Assembly: GCF_000237925.1 (NCBI RefSeq)
Contig: NC_031499.1
Location: 7,012,195 to 7,076,194, forward strand
Origin: Schistosoma mansoni
Lineage: Eukaryota > Platyhelminthes > Trematoda > Strigeidida > Schistosomatidae
Length of the DNA: 64,000 nt
Reading direction: 5' to 3'
A program made the translations under genes and the position numbers. Positions 33,238-44,724 of this stretch are shown one piece after another. The first letter of the stretch is position 1; each line of letters starts with the position of its first letter. Below the pieces are notes generated by a model. That model saw nothing but the letters and a program-made list of their open reading frames with translations. It did not search any database and was not told where the DNA came from.

Positions 33238-36200
33238 TCACTCAATAATATGTTCACCAATATCATTGTCATTCCGTCTAATAAATCGAAGAATTCCATA
33301 ACTGACAAGAGTGAATATAGTTACCAGTCCCCAACTTATAAGATAAACAAGATAACGATAAACAGTAGGAATTTTGTCTAATTTAGGATATGGACTGAAT
33401 TGCAAAGCAACAATTGAAACTTCCATACTATAAAGAAATGAAAATAAACATTTGACATGCATCAATGAAACGTGATAATTAAATGCAAATCAGTTCATTT
33501 AACCATGATCATGACGATGATGATGACTTGGATGACGAAGATGATGATGATGGTGATGATGATTTGGATGACGATGATGATGATTTGGATGATGATGATG
33601 ATTTGAATAATGATGATGATTTGTATGATGATGATGATTTGGATGATGATGATGATTTGGATGATGATGATGATTTGGATGATGATGATGATTATGATGA
33701 TAATGATAATGATGTTGGGAGATATCAACTCACTGAAGGCAATTGTTAATGGTTGCTCAATTTTGTGGATCGTTTGAAGTTGGACATTAAAACCGTTGGG
33801 TACTGCCTCGGCGGTCTATCGGTTAAGTGCTCTGGCGCGAGAATGGTAAGTCCTGCTTTCGAATCTCGTGATGTGGGATCGTGAATGCACACTGCTGAGG
33901 AGTCCCACAATAGGACAAGACGGTCGTCCAGTGCTTCCAGGTTTTCCATGGTAGTTTAGCTTCAATTGTCTCATGATCTCAACTCTATAAACATTATTTT
34001 CTGTTTTCTACTTTACACTTACACCTTACCTATTACATTTCACTAATTGACATGCATAGTACCATATTAGTCTAATAAAGAAACTTCATTATTTACAAAT
34101 TCTTTTAATTATATCAGTTTGTTAATGACTATAGTATGGTGTCAGTTACTATGTTAAGCTCACCTAAGTTCTTTTGGCTTCTGGACAAGTCAATTTATTC
34201 ATTCACACAATTTGACATTGTCAATTATTCTCTTATCAACCTTGACCATTTCTTATATCAGCATATATGTGTGTGTGTGCACTTCTTATTCTAACCATCA
34301 CATATCTGACTATGAAAATCAATTCACAGCTGATTATATCGAGATGGTTCACATACCTTCTTCACTAAGTGTCATCGCACTTCGTTCACTTCAATTAGCT
34401 TTCTTCGCTTCATTTCTTCAATCGTTTGTCTGTATCAATGATTGTGTGAAATACACGTATACGAACTTCATTCTCGTATTTGACTTATTCAACTCCGGTA
34501 TTCACTAATGTGAGTTCAGTCGACAATTATATGCAACGATTGGTGACATGTATATTCCGATAACAATCATACATACGATCTAAGTAGATAAAGATATCGG
34601 ACCACTAATCTGATGAGATCGTCCATAACATCATCCGATCCAATTGGCGTCAAAACGAAGGACCTCACCAACGTATCAATAAAATATCAACTTAATTACC
34701 AAACCAAGACTGTTGGATGTTTCTACTCTGACAATTGGGTATTCACACTCTTATCGATTGCCAATAGTAATACACCTTACTGACTACTTCGTTTAGAAAT
34801 AAGCTTCCAAGTTGAATCTGTTCATTTATGATTGCCTGATGTGAGTGTACATCAGTGTCCGTGTGTGTGTCTGAGGAAACACCACCACCAATTGAATCTT
34901 CCTAAGCTGCATGTCTACTCAATCATATCACTACTTCATGAATTCTGAGAGTACAATATCGTGAGATACGTGCTTAGTTTCGTTCATCCTCATTAGTCCA
35001 TATGCAAGATGAAATGGTGGTGACGAGTAGATCAACCGAATTGAAGTTTAGTCACTAAACATTGAAGTGAAGACGTCAAAAATAATCCATGTCAAAAAGG
35101 AATAATGAAATAATTTTATTTCTATATTGACTTACTAGATATTGTAGACTGTCATCAGTATGTAACATACAACAAATGATTTCCACAATGAAACAGATTT
35201 CGGTCGACATATAAATGCTTCGAGTAATGTCACAACTGCTGGAATGATATGCTGTTGTTTAGAAGATTAAATAATAATGCATATATTAATGATTGGATTG
35301 AATATACTACTTTGAACAATAAGGGCATTGATACTAAGTATAGTTTAGACCGAGATTTCAATAAGACTGTCAATTTCGATTAGATGAATGATGGACTATT
35401 AGTGATTAAGTTAGCTCTTGTTTTAGTACTCATGAATCGAGTATTTGTTCATAAATATTCTCAATTGTTACAACTGCAAAAAAAACACTACATCGGACAA
35501 AAGCGGACAACCTATTCATCTTCGTCTTCATGAACATCAATTAGCGATCAAACTCCATGACATATCTTCGCTTACATCAATGCTTGTGAACAACTATGGA
35601 CACACATTCAACTGAAAAAATGTTGAGATATTGTATAGAGGCAATTCTAAAAACAACCAGAGAATTTTTAGAAACTTGGCACTAAAGTCAATCAACAATC
35701 GGTTAAGTGCTCTGGCACGAAACTGGTAGGTCCTGGGTTTGAACCTCGCGACTGCGGGATCGTGGCTGCGCACTGCTGAGGAGGAGTCCCATAATAGGAC
35801 GAAACAGCCGTCCAGTGCTTCTAGGTTTTCCATGATGGTCTAGCTACAATTGACTCATCATTTCAACTATGACAATCAATAATCAACAAACACATTGAAA
35901 TATATCCAATTTATCAACCAATAACAATGAAATCAATAGGAGATAGAATTAAAATAGAGATGGAGACAATGATAGGTTAAAGGTCAACAATAACCAATGA
36001 CGATCAAGGTCTACAGGACAAGCTGTGAATCATATATGAAGAAATGCGAACACTTCACTTCTACCTGCGGTTTATACTGATGTTGTCGTTCAGAATAACA
36101 ATGTTAGCTCCACAATCAAACCATACAACTCAGAGAACAGAAACTCCACCAACATCAATTATTTAATCGACATTTGGTTTAACTTTGTAGCTTATGTTAC

Positions 36201-37239
36201 CCTAGTGAGAATGTCCGTTAACATTGTAATAATGAATATTTGATAAACCATCCCTGTCCCATAAATCTTTAAACATCTCAAGTGATCAACAGTGGATATT
36301 ACATTGACATTATCTGATGTCAATTAGATCCTTTGATTCAGAACTGAATCTTTATCTGTCCAGTCTCCATGAGTTGACTAGATTTGTGTTCGAGAAATGT
36401 TCAATGTTTCATGCATTTCATAGAATGATTTTATAGAATGACTGCGGAAAAGAGGAAGGCCAAAGAACATATTACGCCGGGAAATAGAAGCAGATATGAA
36501 AATAATAAATAACAACTGCGAAGAACTGGAAAGGAAAGCTCAGGACAGAGTTGGATGGAGAATGCTAGTGAGCGGCCTATATTCCTCGACTAGGGGCAAT
36601 AGACGTAAGTAAGTAAGTAAGCTCACTAACAAGAATATATGTACCAATATATATATATATATGAACATGTATGTATACTTGCACTTATATTACAAATATA
36701 TCAATAATTACACAATCATTTCAAGCTTACACATGTATGATTGAACCATAATGGCATATTCTTCAATTCTGGATTCTCGGTAGCCACAGTATGATCAACA
36801 ATGAGTACAATGAAATACATCACAAGTATCGTCTATTGTTTTCAAATGAATAAAAAACATATGAACAACAAGGAATTGAATCACTTACCCAAGCATAAGT
36901 AAATGAAAGTACATAGAAATAGCTGTGTACCGTATATTGTTTACACATTAGGAGTAATGTAGAATTGACGAAATAGACTTGTATCATGGTCTATATTGTG
37001 AATAAGATGGAAGTGGATGGGGAGGGGTAGGGGAGAAAAGTAACAAATATTATGTAAGATAAACTTACCATTGTAATAAATGTGATATATTTGAATAGTA
37101 CCAACAAATTCATAATGTTGAATGATTGACCTGGATAGATGTATTTATAGCCAACAACTGTGATGGTTATGAATATTCCCAATACAATAATATGATAGAT
37201 GGCACCAATGATCCTTCTTAGATCAGTTTTCTGTAGCAT
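33238..37239 (-). CDS. AIG1-like multi-pass membrane protein, complete five-exon copy
   Basis: Exon 1 37069-37239 ([19 protein letters not shown]), exon 2 36889-36990, exon 3 36731-36832, exon 4 35136-35251, exon 5 33238-33427; 226 residues, all GT-AG, no stops. Hydrophobic segments fall at about 10-30, 58-75, 84-104, 126-160 and 185-210, matching a five- or six-helix protein. AIG1/ADTRP-like marks: FKYITF (Thr53, compare WKFLTF), LPxWFNHxCH with Pro three residues on (His126, compare WLNHGMHT), and YPKLDKI before the last helix (compare YPFLEHI). Length is near the family's ~230. Known relatives are membrane threonine hydrolases of branched fatty-acid esters; the substrate here is unknown. 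It converges with the possible exon at 32282-32446. Intron 4 holds a GAT tract and a SINE. Confidence 0.75.
33492..33718. repeat. (GAT)n microsatellite
   Basis: GAT repeats with ATTTG interruptions inside intron 4 of the complete AIG1-like copy, ~65 bp upstream of exon 5 in transcript direction. Homologous to 19316-19814 and to the edge at 10642-10692. Confidence 0.9.
33770..33995 (+). mobile_element. Type II SINE, decayed hammerhead
   Basis: Counterpart of 10900-11125, with the tRNA-like head intact (GGTTAAGTGCTCTGGCGCGAG, box B-like TTTCGAATCTC). The core has CTGAGGA but AAGA where GAAA is needed. Confidence 0.8.
35690..35880 (+). mobile_element. Type II SINE
   Basis: Head with AAGTGCTCTGGCACGAAACTGG and box B-like GGTTTGAACCTC, then a hammerhead in which GAG is duplicated (CTGAGGAGGAGTCC), probably disrupting it. 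Followed by the dispersed block 35890-36145. Confidence 0.8.
36446..36629 (+). mobile_element. RTE LINE 3' end fragment
   Basis: Encodes [22 protein letters not shown] C-terminal residues and ends CAATAGACGTAAGTAAGTAAGTAAG. Present in U2 but absent from U1, so it inserted after the duplication. Confidence 0.8.
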
Positions 37240-37509
37240 TTTTGATGGAGAATAGCAAGATGCTAGTTGATTCACTTTAAATATGTACTCTGCTATAATT
37301 CAGTATATATATATATACCTAAATGCTAAGAAACTATCATTCATACTTTTGAATGTACTATAATATTTAAGTCAGAGGTACATATTTTACACATCATAGT
37401 TGACCTTTAATTAAAGGGTACACAATGATGTACTCACATTTTTTCAGCGGTTTCTATTCTAAGTAGTTTATTGATATGCATAATGCTATAAGTAGCTCAC
37501 CTTACTTGG

Positions 37510-37560
37510 TAAACCGTCCTATGTTTCATTGGTAGTAACAGGCGTAAGTAAATAAATAAG
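37510..37560 (+). mobile_element. RTE LINE 3' tail scrap
   Basis: Counterpart of 14940-14987 (CGTCCTATGTTTCATTGG, AACAGGCGTAAGTAAATAA). Confidence 0.6.
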
Positions 37561-38143
37561 TTACTTGATAAACAGAACGAAAGTCAAAGACATAATGACA
37601 GAATAAGCTATTCTAATCCGTTGTCTACGACCCTACTAATGAGATCAAGAAGTCTTGATGAAGCATGGGGGTATGCATTCTATAAGCACTCAGAAAATAC
37701 GAAGTCATTAGGCATACAAATCAAACTTATTTATACAATGATAGAAACGCCCTCGGGAGATCTACAAAATAGTATACTAAAAATATCCGTAAGCCAATGA
37801 CAGTCAAGGAATTCCGAGCGGGATATGTAAATTGTAGGTCGATTAAGCATCTGTTGGCGCGAAAACATGAAATTCAAATTTTCAGAATTAAATTACAAAA
37901 TTTGGACCATTTCCAATTGAGTTACGGGGGATCGAACGTCTTCAACGTTTATAAATTTGTAATGAAAATCAGAATAATTTTTTTTAATTATTTTGTAACT
38001 TCTCATATTATCACACTTATCAAGGTTTGGTGTTTTGAGTTTAATCAACCGTTTTAAATCATTTGTGATGTCTAAGTCACCAGTCATTATTAATACTTAT
38101 TACTATTATTGTAAGCAAAGATGGATAGTGGCTAGCAATGGAA

Positions 38144-38191
38144 TCCAGTTTGACGCCCGTTTCGTCCTATTTGGGACTCGTCAGCTGGATG
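38144..38191 (-). ncRNA. Hammerhead ribozyme, type I, intact core
   Basis: On the minus strand: CTGACGA (38178-38184), stem II GTCC/GGAC, GAAA (38160-38163), GTC (38152-38154). Stem I (CATCCAG with CTGGATTC) pairs well after a two-base bulge. One of the best copies in the window. Confidence 0.8.
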
Positions 38192-38285
38192 TACCAGCAT
38201 CTCAGAGTTGATGTTTACTGTGAGACTCTAACTCAGTACATTTCTTTCGAATCCCAGAGTGAACATCAACTATGAGATGCAGGTA

Positions 38286-38332
38286 CATCCAGCTGACGAG
38301 TCCCAAATAAAACGAAACGCGTGTCAAACTGG
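38286..38332 (+). ncRNA. Hammerhead ribozyme, type I, weakened stem II
   Basis: CTGACGA (38293-38299), GAAA (38314-38317) and GTC (38323-38325) are kept, but stem II reads GTCC against AAAC. Confidence 0.55.
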
Positions 38333-38544
38333 ATTACACTACTAGCCACTATCCATCTTTGCTTATAATGCTTGTGAATTAAAGCTAATATCGAGGCAAT
38401 GCGTACAGTACGCACATATGCCAATTAGAAATTGACCAGTTGCAGTCCTAACACATCGTTGGGAAGATTTAAACAAGTAATAGTAAGTGAATGATTATAA
38501 TTGTTAGAAGAGGGTTTTGCGGAGATTTTAGTAATTGCATATAG

Positions 38545-38690
38545 TTGAAATCATGAGTCGATTGAAGCTACACCATTATGGAAAACCTGGAAGCACTGCA
38601 CGGCCGTTTTGTCTTATTTTGGGACTCTTTGGAAGTGCGCATCCACGATCCCGCATTCGCAAGATTCGAACGCAGGACCTACCAGTCTCA
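38545..38690 (-). mobile_element. Type II SINE, truncated
   Basis: Minus-strand copy matching 16345-16485, ending where U1/U2 homology ends (CTACCAGTCTC). Confidence 0.75.
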
Positions 38691-38814
38691 ACTAAGAAAA
38701 TTCTCTATTAAAATTTTCCAAAACAAAAATACACATTTTTATTATCATTTCAAAAGAATTTTCATTATTATTCATTTAAATCATTCATGATGCTAAGTTA
38801 TATTATAAAAGGTT

Positions 38815-39335
38815 CCCAAATGCCCTGATACGGTTGACAGTGGGTAGGGGCCACCTTCCCTCTCTAAATGCTCTCACATGCCCACGCGTATACAACATCT
38901 GTCAGGGAAGTCCTACTCACTGACTTCTCGTGGCATTACTGTTGTTTACGAAATTGAGAGGACGAAAAGCGAACATCCGGCTCTTTAACCAGGTTGGTGG
39001 ACACGGAGGATCCACCTAGGGGAGTTGGAAAACCCTGATTCCAAACCAATGGTGCACATGGGCTCCAGTATCCTGAGGGAACAAACGGCGTATGAATCAA
39101 TCGTTGGTCACTGGCCACCATGGAACTGTATCTCCTCACGTTGCTCCACTGTCTTGTGGATCAGACCTTCAGGTCAAAGGGTCCGGGCGTGTCCGCCTAA
39201 GAAAACCACCTACTTCAGTTTGGGCACCCGGGCAGTATCACAGCCCTCACACAAATGAAATGAGATTTGTGTGGCGCATAGATATCTGGTGCTTTCTTGT
39301 ACCATTATTTATGTGTTTAAATAAATAAATAAATA
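38815..39335 (+). mobile_element. Type C repeat (SINE/LINE-end family with AAAT tail), full copy
   Basis: A ~520 bp family: start CCCAAATGCCCTG, middle CCAGGTTGGTGGACACGG, end TTTATGTGTTTAAATAAATAAATAA. Copies: 45527 (+, truncated), 48920 (-), 49943 (+), 56462 (-), 61835 (+, truncated). No tRNA boxes or hammerhead seen and no long ORF, so non-autonomous; whether it is the 3' end of a LINE is not decided. Confidence 0.8.
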
Positions 39336-39339
39336 TTAT

Positions 39340-39720
39340 AAAAGAACATTCCATCTTAATTGTAGGTTAGATTCTTTATGGAATCAGGTTAATTAGGTGT
39401 ACAATTGAAAAAAACTAAAATGTTTTAAACAAATATTTCATATCAAATTAGTGGGTGTTTAGCAAGATGTTTGCATAAATTCATCAGAGATAGAATCTAT
39501 AAAGTTGAGATACTACAATGAATGATTGATGATTGGATCAATGGATTGGATTACAAAAGTACCTATATGAATATTAACACTGGGTTATAGATACATCGAA
39601 TTGATAAGCCTCGAATAGGATGAAGTGCTTGACCTGGACTCTATTACTAGCCACTGTTTAATTTTATCTAAAAATCTTAACGAGATTACTTTACAGATTA
39701 ATAAAGACTGTTTTTACTTT
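39340..39720. other. No gene recognised
   Basis: AT-rich intergenic sequence between a type C repeat and an RTE fragment. Confidence 0.4.
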
Positions 39721-39721
39721 G

Positions 39722-39995
39722 AAACTACTTACTTACTTACGCCTGTTACTCCCAAGGGAGCATAGACCTCTGACCAGCATTCTCCAACCCACTCTGTCCT
39801 GGGCCTTCCTCTCTCGTTCTATCCGATTTTTGTTCATTCTTCTCATGTCTGTCTCCATTTCTCGATGTAATCTGTTCTTTGGTCTTCCTCTTTTCCTATG
39901 GCCTTCAGGACTCCATGTGAGGGTTTACCTTGTGATGCAATTGAGTGCTTTCCTCAATGTGTGTCCTATCCACTTCCAGCGCTTCTTCCTGTACT
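39722..39995 (-). mobile_element. RTE LINE 3' end fragment
   Basis: Reverse-oriented 3' end: (TTAC)n then GCCTGTTACTCCCAAGGGAG, encoding [24 protein letters not shown] residues on the minus strand. 5'-truncated. Confidence 0.8.
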
Positions 39996-40149
39996 TTGAA
40001 ACTAACTGTTCATTTTTATTATTATTCTAGATTTATAATAGTAAACATTCTATACATCAAAATAACACTTCTCATAATCTGAGCTATTGAAATCACAGAA
40101 ATTCCAACGTTTAGTCAGCAACCTCATGTAGTCTTCATCAAGGAAATAT

Positions 40150-40320
40150 TCAAGAATCAAAACATTGTTGAATGACTACTGAAGCTTTAAGGTTAGTAAG
40201 CGGATTCGACTCTTAAGTGTGCAGTCGCTCATGCACACTGTTATGAAGTCTCATGTCAGGATGAAACGATCGTTCACTGATTCTAAATTCTGAACGGTAG
40301 TTTAGATCATATCAATTCGT
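40150..40320 (+). mobile_element. Type II SINE, strongly diverged
   Basis: Recognisable by GTTATGAAGTCTCATGTCAGGATGAAACG in the ribozyme region; head and tail are hardly readable. Confidence 0.45.
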
Positions 40321-40439
40321 GGTTTAATATATATCAAAATCATAATAACTTAAAAAATATGCAAAGTCTAGTAAACAAATCATGTTCAGATGTTGATTCA
40401 TTTACATTAAGTATTATGTAAGTATGATGTGAAAGAACT

Positions 40440-41535
40440 CTGTCTGTAGTTTTGCTAGAGCTACTGACGGTCCCAACCTCTCACAATTAAGGATGGTTAG
40501 GAATGGATTCCGAAACTTAATCAAGTATGAATTAACCATGCTAAAATACGCCAAACAGTTTTAACAAATTAAACAATTTAAACTCAGCCTTCTCAGTTGA
40601 AAGAAGAAATATGACGCCTTAGAATGAAAACTAAAATTCTTCGGAATTAAAGAGCCCAATAACCCTTCTAACAAACAGAGCGACAACTAATATAGGTACA
40701 CAGAATGTCCGGACAATATGTGGAAACCGGGAAGACCAATCAAATAGCTACGTAAGTGAGGAGATACCAATTGGCAGTACTCGGAATCAATGAAACACAT
40801 TGGACCCATTGTGGTACAATATTCCCACACAAAGCTACATGGATCTCACAGAATCACACCACGGAGAACCAGATTGATCGTATTCTCATCAGTGAAATAT
40901 TCAGAAGCATAATGGAAGATGTGAGAACCCGGAGAGGAGCTGACGTAGCTTCAGATCACCACCTGGTCACAACCTGGTTGTGGCCAAGATGGAACTGAAG
41001 CTAAATAAACACTGGACAAGTGGACAAACAGCATGACAAATGTTCAATACAACCTCCACTTCCACATAATGACAAACTCAACCAATTCAAAATAACTCTC
41101 AACAACAAGTTTCAAGCATGACAGGATCTAGTCAACCAGGAAGAAAATACTGAGGAGAACAACTGGAGAGGGATGGAAGAAGCACTAACTTCGACGTGTC
41201 AGGATGTTCTTGGAATTCAAAAGCATCATTACAATAAGGAATGGATCTCTATGGAAACCGTGTTGGATATTGAAGAATTGAAGAGGAAGAAGAAGACAGC
41301 AATTAACGAAAACCAAGAAAGAATAGAGGGAGTCAAGGCACACTGAAGCAAAGAAGCAAGTGAAGAGGAGCATTAGAGTCGACCATCAGAAATACGAGTA
41401 AGAGCAATCAACGACGGAGGAAAAGGCTGCAAGTCAAAGAAATATGAGACAGCTATATGATAGAACGAATAAACTAGTAGGGAAACATAGTAAACGTGAG
41501 AGATCAGTCAAGGACAAGGAAGGCAACATAATGTA
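40440..41535 (+). mobile_element. RTE LINE, 5' half only
   Basis: Begins with the 5' leader (CTAGAGCTACTGACGGTCCCAA, same orientation as the element), then the endonuclease (YQLAVLGINETHW, IDRILISEIFRSIMEDVRTR, DHHLVTTWLWPRWN) and the linker up to KDKEGNI at ~41535. A LINE copy missing its 3' end points to later breakage. Stops and frame breaks are present. Confidence 0.8.
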
Positions 41536-41539
41536 TCTA

Positions 41540-41848
41540 ATAAACAATAAGTTGTGGTTGGTGGAAACTTTTTCCACACTATGGATGTTCATGTATCTAC
41601 GACGTGATTATTAATTGTAATTATATTATCTTACATTTCCTGGATGACAGACTAATTCACAAGCAAACAGTAGTATATTTAATTAACCAGTTGACGACAT
41701 TTAGCACATTAATTAAAGATATGAATGAATAAATATCGTTCACTACTCTGACAGATAATTGTTATCCGATTGAGTAACTGTTGAAAATATTCAAGAAACA
41801 AAATTGCTACTTATAAGTAGAATAGTTATAAAATGTTAAATAAATGTC
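41540..41848. other. No gene recognised
   Basis: AT-rich sequence between the broken RTE copy and a SINE pair. Confidence 0.4.
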
Positions 41849-42108
41849 AGAAGGGGTTTTGTGGAGATTTAGTATTTTCCTAGCTCAAAACGTCAGTCAT
41901 TTGAAGCTAGACCACGAGACTGGTAGGTCCTGGGTTCGAATCTCGTGAGGCGAGGTCATGGATGAGCACTGCCATTAAGGAGTTTCACAATAGGACGAAA
42001 CGACCGTCCAGTGCTTCCAGGTTTTCCATGGTGGTCTAGTGTCAATCGACTCACGCCCTCAACTACGAAAAATACTTAATTTCCACAAAATCCCCTTCTG
42101 ATAATAAT
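41849..42108 (+). mobile_element. Type II SINE fused to an inverted tail piece
   Basis: 41849-41915 is a minus-strand tail (AGAAGGGGTTTTGTGGAGA), joined without spacer to a plus-strand body from GAGACTGGTAGGTCCTGGG. The ribozyme core is altered (CCATTAAGGAG), while GAAACGACCGTC is kept. Ends in a (AAT)n run. Confidence 0.75.
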
Positions 42109-42254
42109 AATAATAATCAAATGCTCACTAGTGACTGACTTCAAGAGGTAAGTCCTAAAGTTCTACTGATAAGCAGTGACCAGTGGAGTTCAATCACGTT
42201 TGCTGTGAGATAGGAACTCACTGATGACAATTGGTGAACGGTTGCTCAATTTCG

Positions 42255-42480
42255 TGGATTGGTTTGAGTTAGACATAAACACTTTCGAATGCCGGTTCAG
42301 TGGTCTATCGGTTAAGTGCTCTGTACTGGTAGGTCTTGAGTTCGAACCTTGAGAGACCGGATCGTGGATGCGCACTGCTGAGGAGTTCCATAATAGGACG
42401 AAACGGCCGTCAAGCAGTGCTTCCAGGTTTTCCCTGGTGGTCTAGCTTCAATCGACTCACACTTTCAACTATTAAAATAA
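42255..42480 (+). mobile_element. Type II SINE with intact hammerhead core
   Basis: Head: TGGTCTATCGGTTAAGTGC (box A-like TGGTCTATCGG) and GAGTTCGAACCTTG (box B). Ends in the CCAGGTTTTCCCTGG tail. Confidence 0.8.
42372..42421 (+). ncRNA. Hammerhead ribozyme, type II, intact core
   Basis: CTGAGGA (42378-42384), stem II GTTC/GGAC with loop CATAATA, GAAA (42400-42403), stem III ACGG/CCGT, cleavage triplet GTC (42409-42411). Stem I pairs GCACTG with CAGTGC, separated from the cleavage site by AAG. The only type II copy here with all core bases. Confidence 0.75.
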
Positions 42481-42527
42481 ATGTTAATTTACAGAGATTG
42501 GATCACTGAATGAACTGTGTAACGCAT

Positions 42528-43131
42528 TGTTATATCCTAGCGAAGACATAAGTACGGGTAACTCCCAGGACCTATTAATAGACTATTATTCTATATATAT
42601 TCTTATCGTCTAACTATTGAGTAATTAGATTGTGTATATCTGTATATTCATCTTAATTTAAGCTTTATTCGATCTATGGATTATATTATACGAATACTGT
42701 TTCCTACATTATATCAATTTACTGATTATGTATTCCCACGTTCACAGCTACATTTGGCTTGATCTTGTACACATGTTCTTTTTTATTTTACGGTGTGATG
42801 CGGTCTGTCTGTTTGGTAATATAAACCGATTCGTATAGCAGAAGCTGTAACTGGTGTTCTGAAATCAATTGGATAGGCTAGGCGGACAAGGGACCAATAA
42901 GGGCGCAAGACTGCTCGTGCCGGTTGAAGTTATTGATTAGCATAGTGCTAAGATTAAGAAAATTCGTATTCCGATTGGCGGATAATTCACGTGATAAAAA
43001 GCCGGATATAAAATCATAACGAATTGGCATACGTGCCTTCTTATTTTATAAAGTCGTAACAGCCATCATTAAAAACTGAGAATCACCAAACAATAGGCTC
43101 GTTCTACTCCGACATTGTTAAACCCCCAACA
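42528..43131. mobile_element. Fossil: possible solo LTR (unassigned)
   Basis: A ~600 bp stretch bounded by TGTT...AACA, containing TATAAAATC and no coding region. Its sequence is unlike the surrounding families. No target-site duplication was seen. Tentative. Confidence 0.25.
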
Positions 43132-43412
43132 TCTGAAATATCAACATTAGTCTGTTCATCATTTCCTATTTGACTTTACTTATATTCAATGACTTGTTAA
43201 AAATTGATTATTTGTCAACCAAATATGCATCAGAATAATGTACACCGTTCAAAATAAACCAAGTTTCACAAAGTACCAGTTATGGTGTAGACCAAACAAT
43301 TAAACTGCGAAGAAATACTTCAGCATGTAATGGCAGGAAATACAACGATCAACTTGAAGAAATGTGAGAGTTTTGGCAGCTGTAAAGAATATTTAACTAA
43401 TATTCAGATATG

Positions 43413-43835
43413 GTAAGCAAAGATTGGTAGTGGCTAGCAGTAGAATCAAGTTTGGTGCGCGTTTCGTCCTATATACCTACATCTCAGACTCGTTGATTTT
43501 CACTCTGAGACTTGAACCTATTAGCTTTCGCTTCAAACGCCATCGCGTTATCCACTCGGCCACTGAGTCTTGATAGCGAAAGGTACTGGGTTCGAGTCCC
43601 AGAGTGAACATCAAATCTGAGATTCAGGTACATTCAGATGATGAGTCCCAAATAGGATGAAACGAGCATCCTAGATTTCACTACTGGTCACCATCCATCA
43701 TTGCTTATGAAGCTTGTGAATTAAGGCATTATCGAGGCAATACGCACAGTATGCACATATGCCAATAAGAGACCGACCAGTTGCAGTCCAAAAACATCAA
43801 TGGAAAGATTCAAACAAGCAATATTAAGTTGAATT
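43413..43835. mobile_element. Type I SINEs in inverted pair
   Basis: Minus-strand copy 43413-43575 with box A (TGGCCGAGTGG on the minus strand) and a deletion through the ribozyme, then a plus-strand copy 43570-43835. The latter has box B GGTTCGAGTCC and a hammerhead with ATGATGA in place of CTGATGA. Confidence 0.8.
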
Positions 43836-43854
43836 TAATATTCAGATATATTGG

Positions 43855-44300
43855 TTGTTTGAATCTTCCCAGTGTCCTTTAGGACTGCAGTTGATAAACC
43901 TCCTTTTGGTGTATGTGCATACTGTACGGATTGCCTTGATATCACTATCAAGCCACAAGCATTTAAATCAGAATTGGATAGTTGCTAGCGGTAGAATCAT
44001 GGACACAGGTTTCGTCCTATTTGGGACTTGTTACCTGGACATACCTATATCTCTCAGTTATAGCCCACTCTCGGACTCAAATCGGGCATCGTATGCTTCA
44101 AACGTCATATCATTAACCACTTAGCTACTGAGCTATGAATTTAAATTAAAATTCGCCTTAATGTGCAAGTTATTGGTTGTCCATATTCTACAACTAAGTG
44201 GATAATGACTTGATATTTGAAAGTAACGGTACTAGGTTTGAGTCCTCAAGTGAACAGTAACTTTAGGATGCAAATATTTCTAGCTAACAGATAAAAATAG
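43855..44300. mobile_element. Type I SINE pair, old and diverged
   Basis: Minus-strand body 43855-44140 (tail GTTTGAATCTTCCC, ribozyme remnant GGTTTCGTCCTATTTGGGAC), followed by a weaker plus-strand remnant to ~44300 (GGTTTGAGTCC). Confidence 0.6.
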
Positions 44301-44399
44301 TGTCCTTGATTCCATTATTGATTTCAATTAACAAATATTTTGATTATTAGTGTGTATACGAAATGATAATGAAAATCCAACTTTCTTATCATTTAGTTT

Positions 44400-44495
44400 T
44401 TTGTCTGAATGACATTGCACAGGACATGGTTGGATGAAGAAAACCCTATGTTCCTCCATGAGGGGTAACAGACATAAGTGAATGAGTGAATGACA
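44400..44495 (+). mobile_element. RTE LINE 3' tail fragment
   Basis: Ends CTCCATGAGGGGTAACAGACATAAGTGAATGAGTGA, a decayed version of the (GTAA)n tail. Confidence 0.65.
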
Positions 44496-44724
44496 TACTG
44501 ATCTGATATAGTATAATATAACATTGCTGGTCACTATTTCTTAATAGTACTCCATTATTTCTAACCAGAAGTTAGTCATTGATAAGCACATGAGTATTAT
44601 TAGTAATGAATGATTTGGACTTTTGAGGAGTCCCACATTAGAACGAAAGAATCAATCGTAAAATTTGATAATATATCTGTTTAATAGAATCAACCGTACC
44701 TGTATAAATGATAATCAGTCAGTC

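Larger units (their letters stand above)
38110..38490. mobile_element. Type I SINEs in inverted pair
   Basis: Minus-strand copy 38110-38245 and plus-strand copy 38245-38490, head to head, counterpart of 15905-16290. Confidence 0.8.
32249..38690. repeat. Segmental duplication, reference copy U2
   Basis: The most complete of three copies: possible exon (32282-32446), exon 5, GAT tract, exon 4, exons 3-1 and a SINE-rich 5' side. The left half is inverted at 17515-20536 and the right part repeated directly at 10850-16480. Two insertions here are absent from the inverted copy: ~32500-32665 (unidentified) and the type III SINE at 32777-33108. Confidence 0.85.

Noticed and set aside
42300-42360. 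tRNA-like sequence with boxes A and B as a separate tRNA gene
   Set aside because: It is the head of a type II SINE; no acceptor stem closes. The same holds for the other SINE heads.
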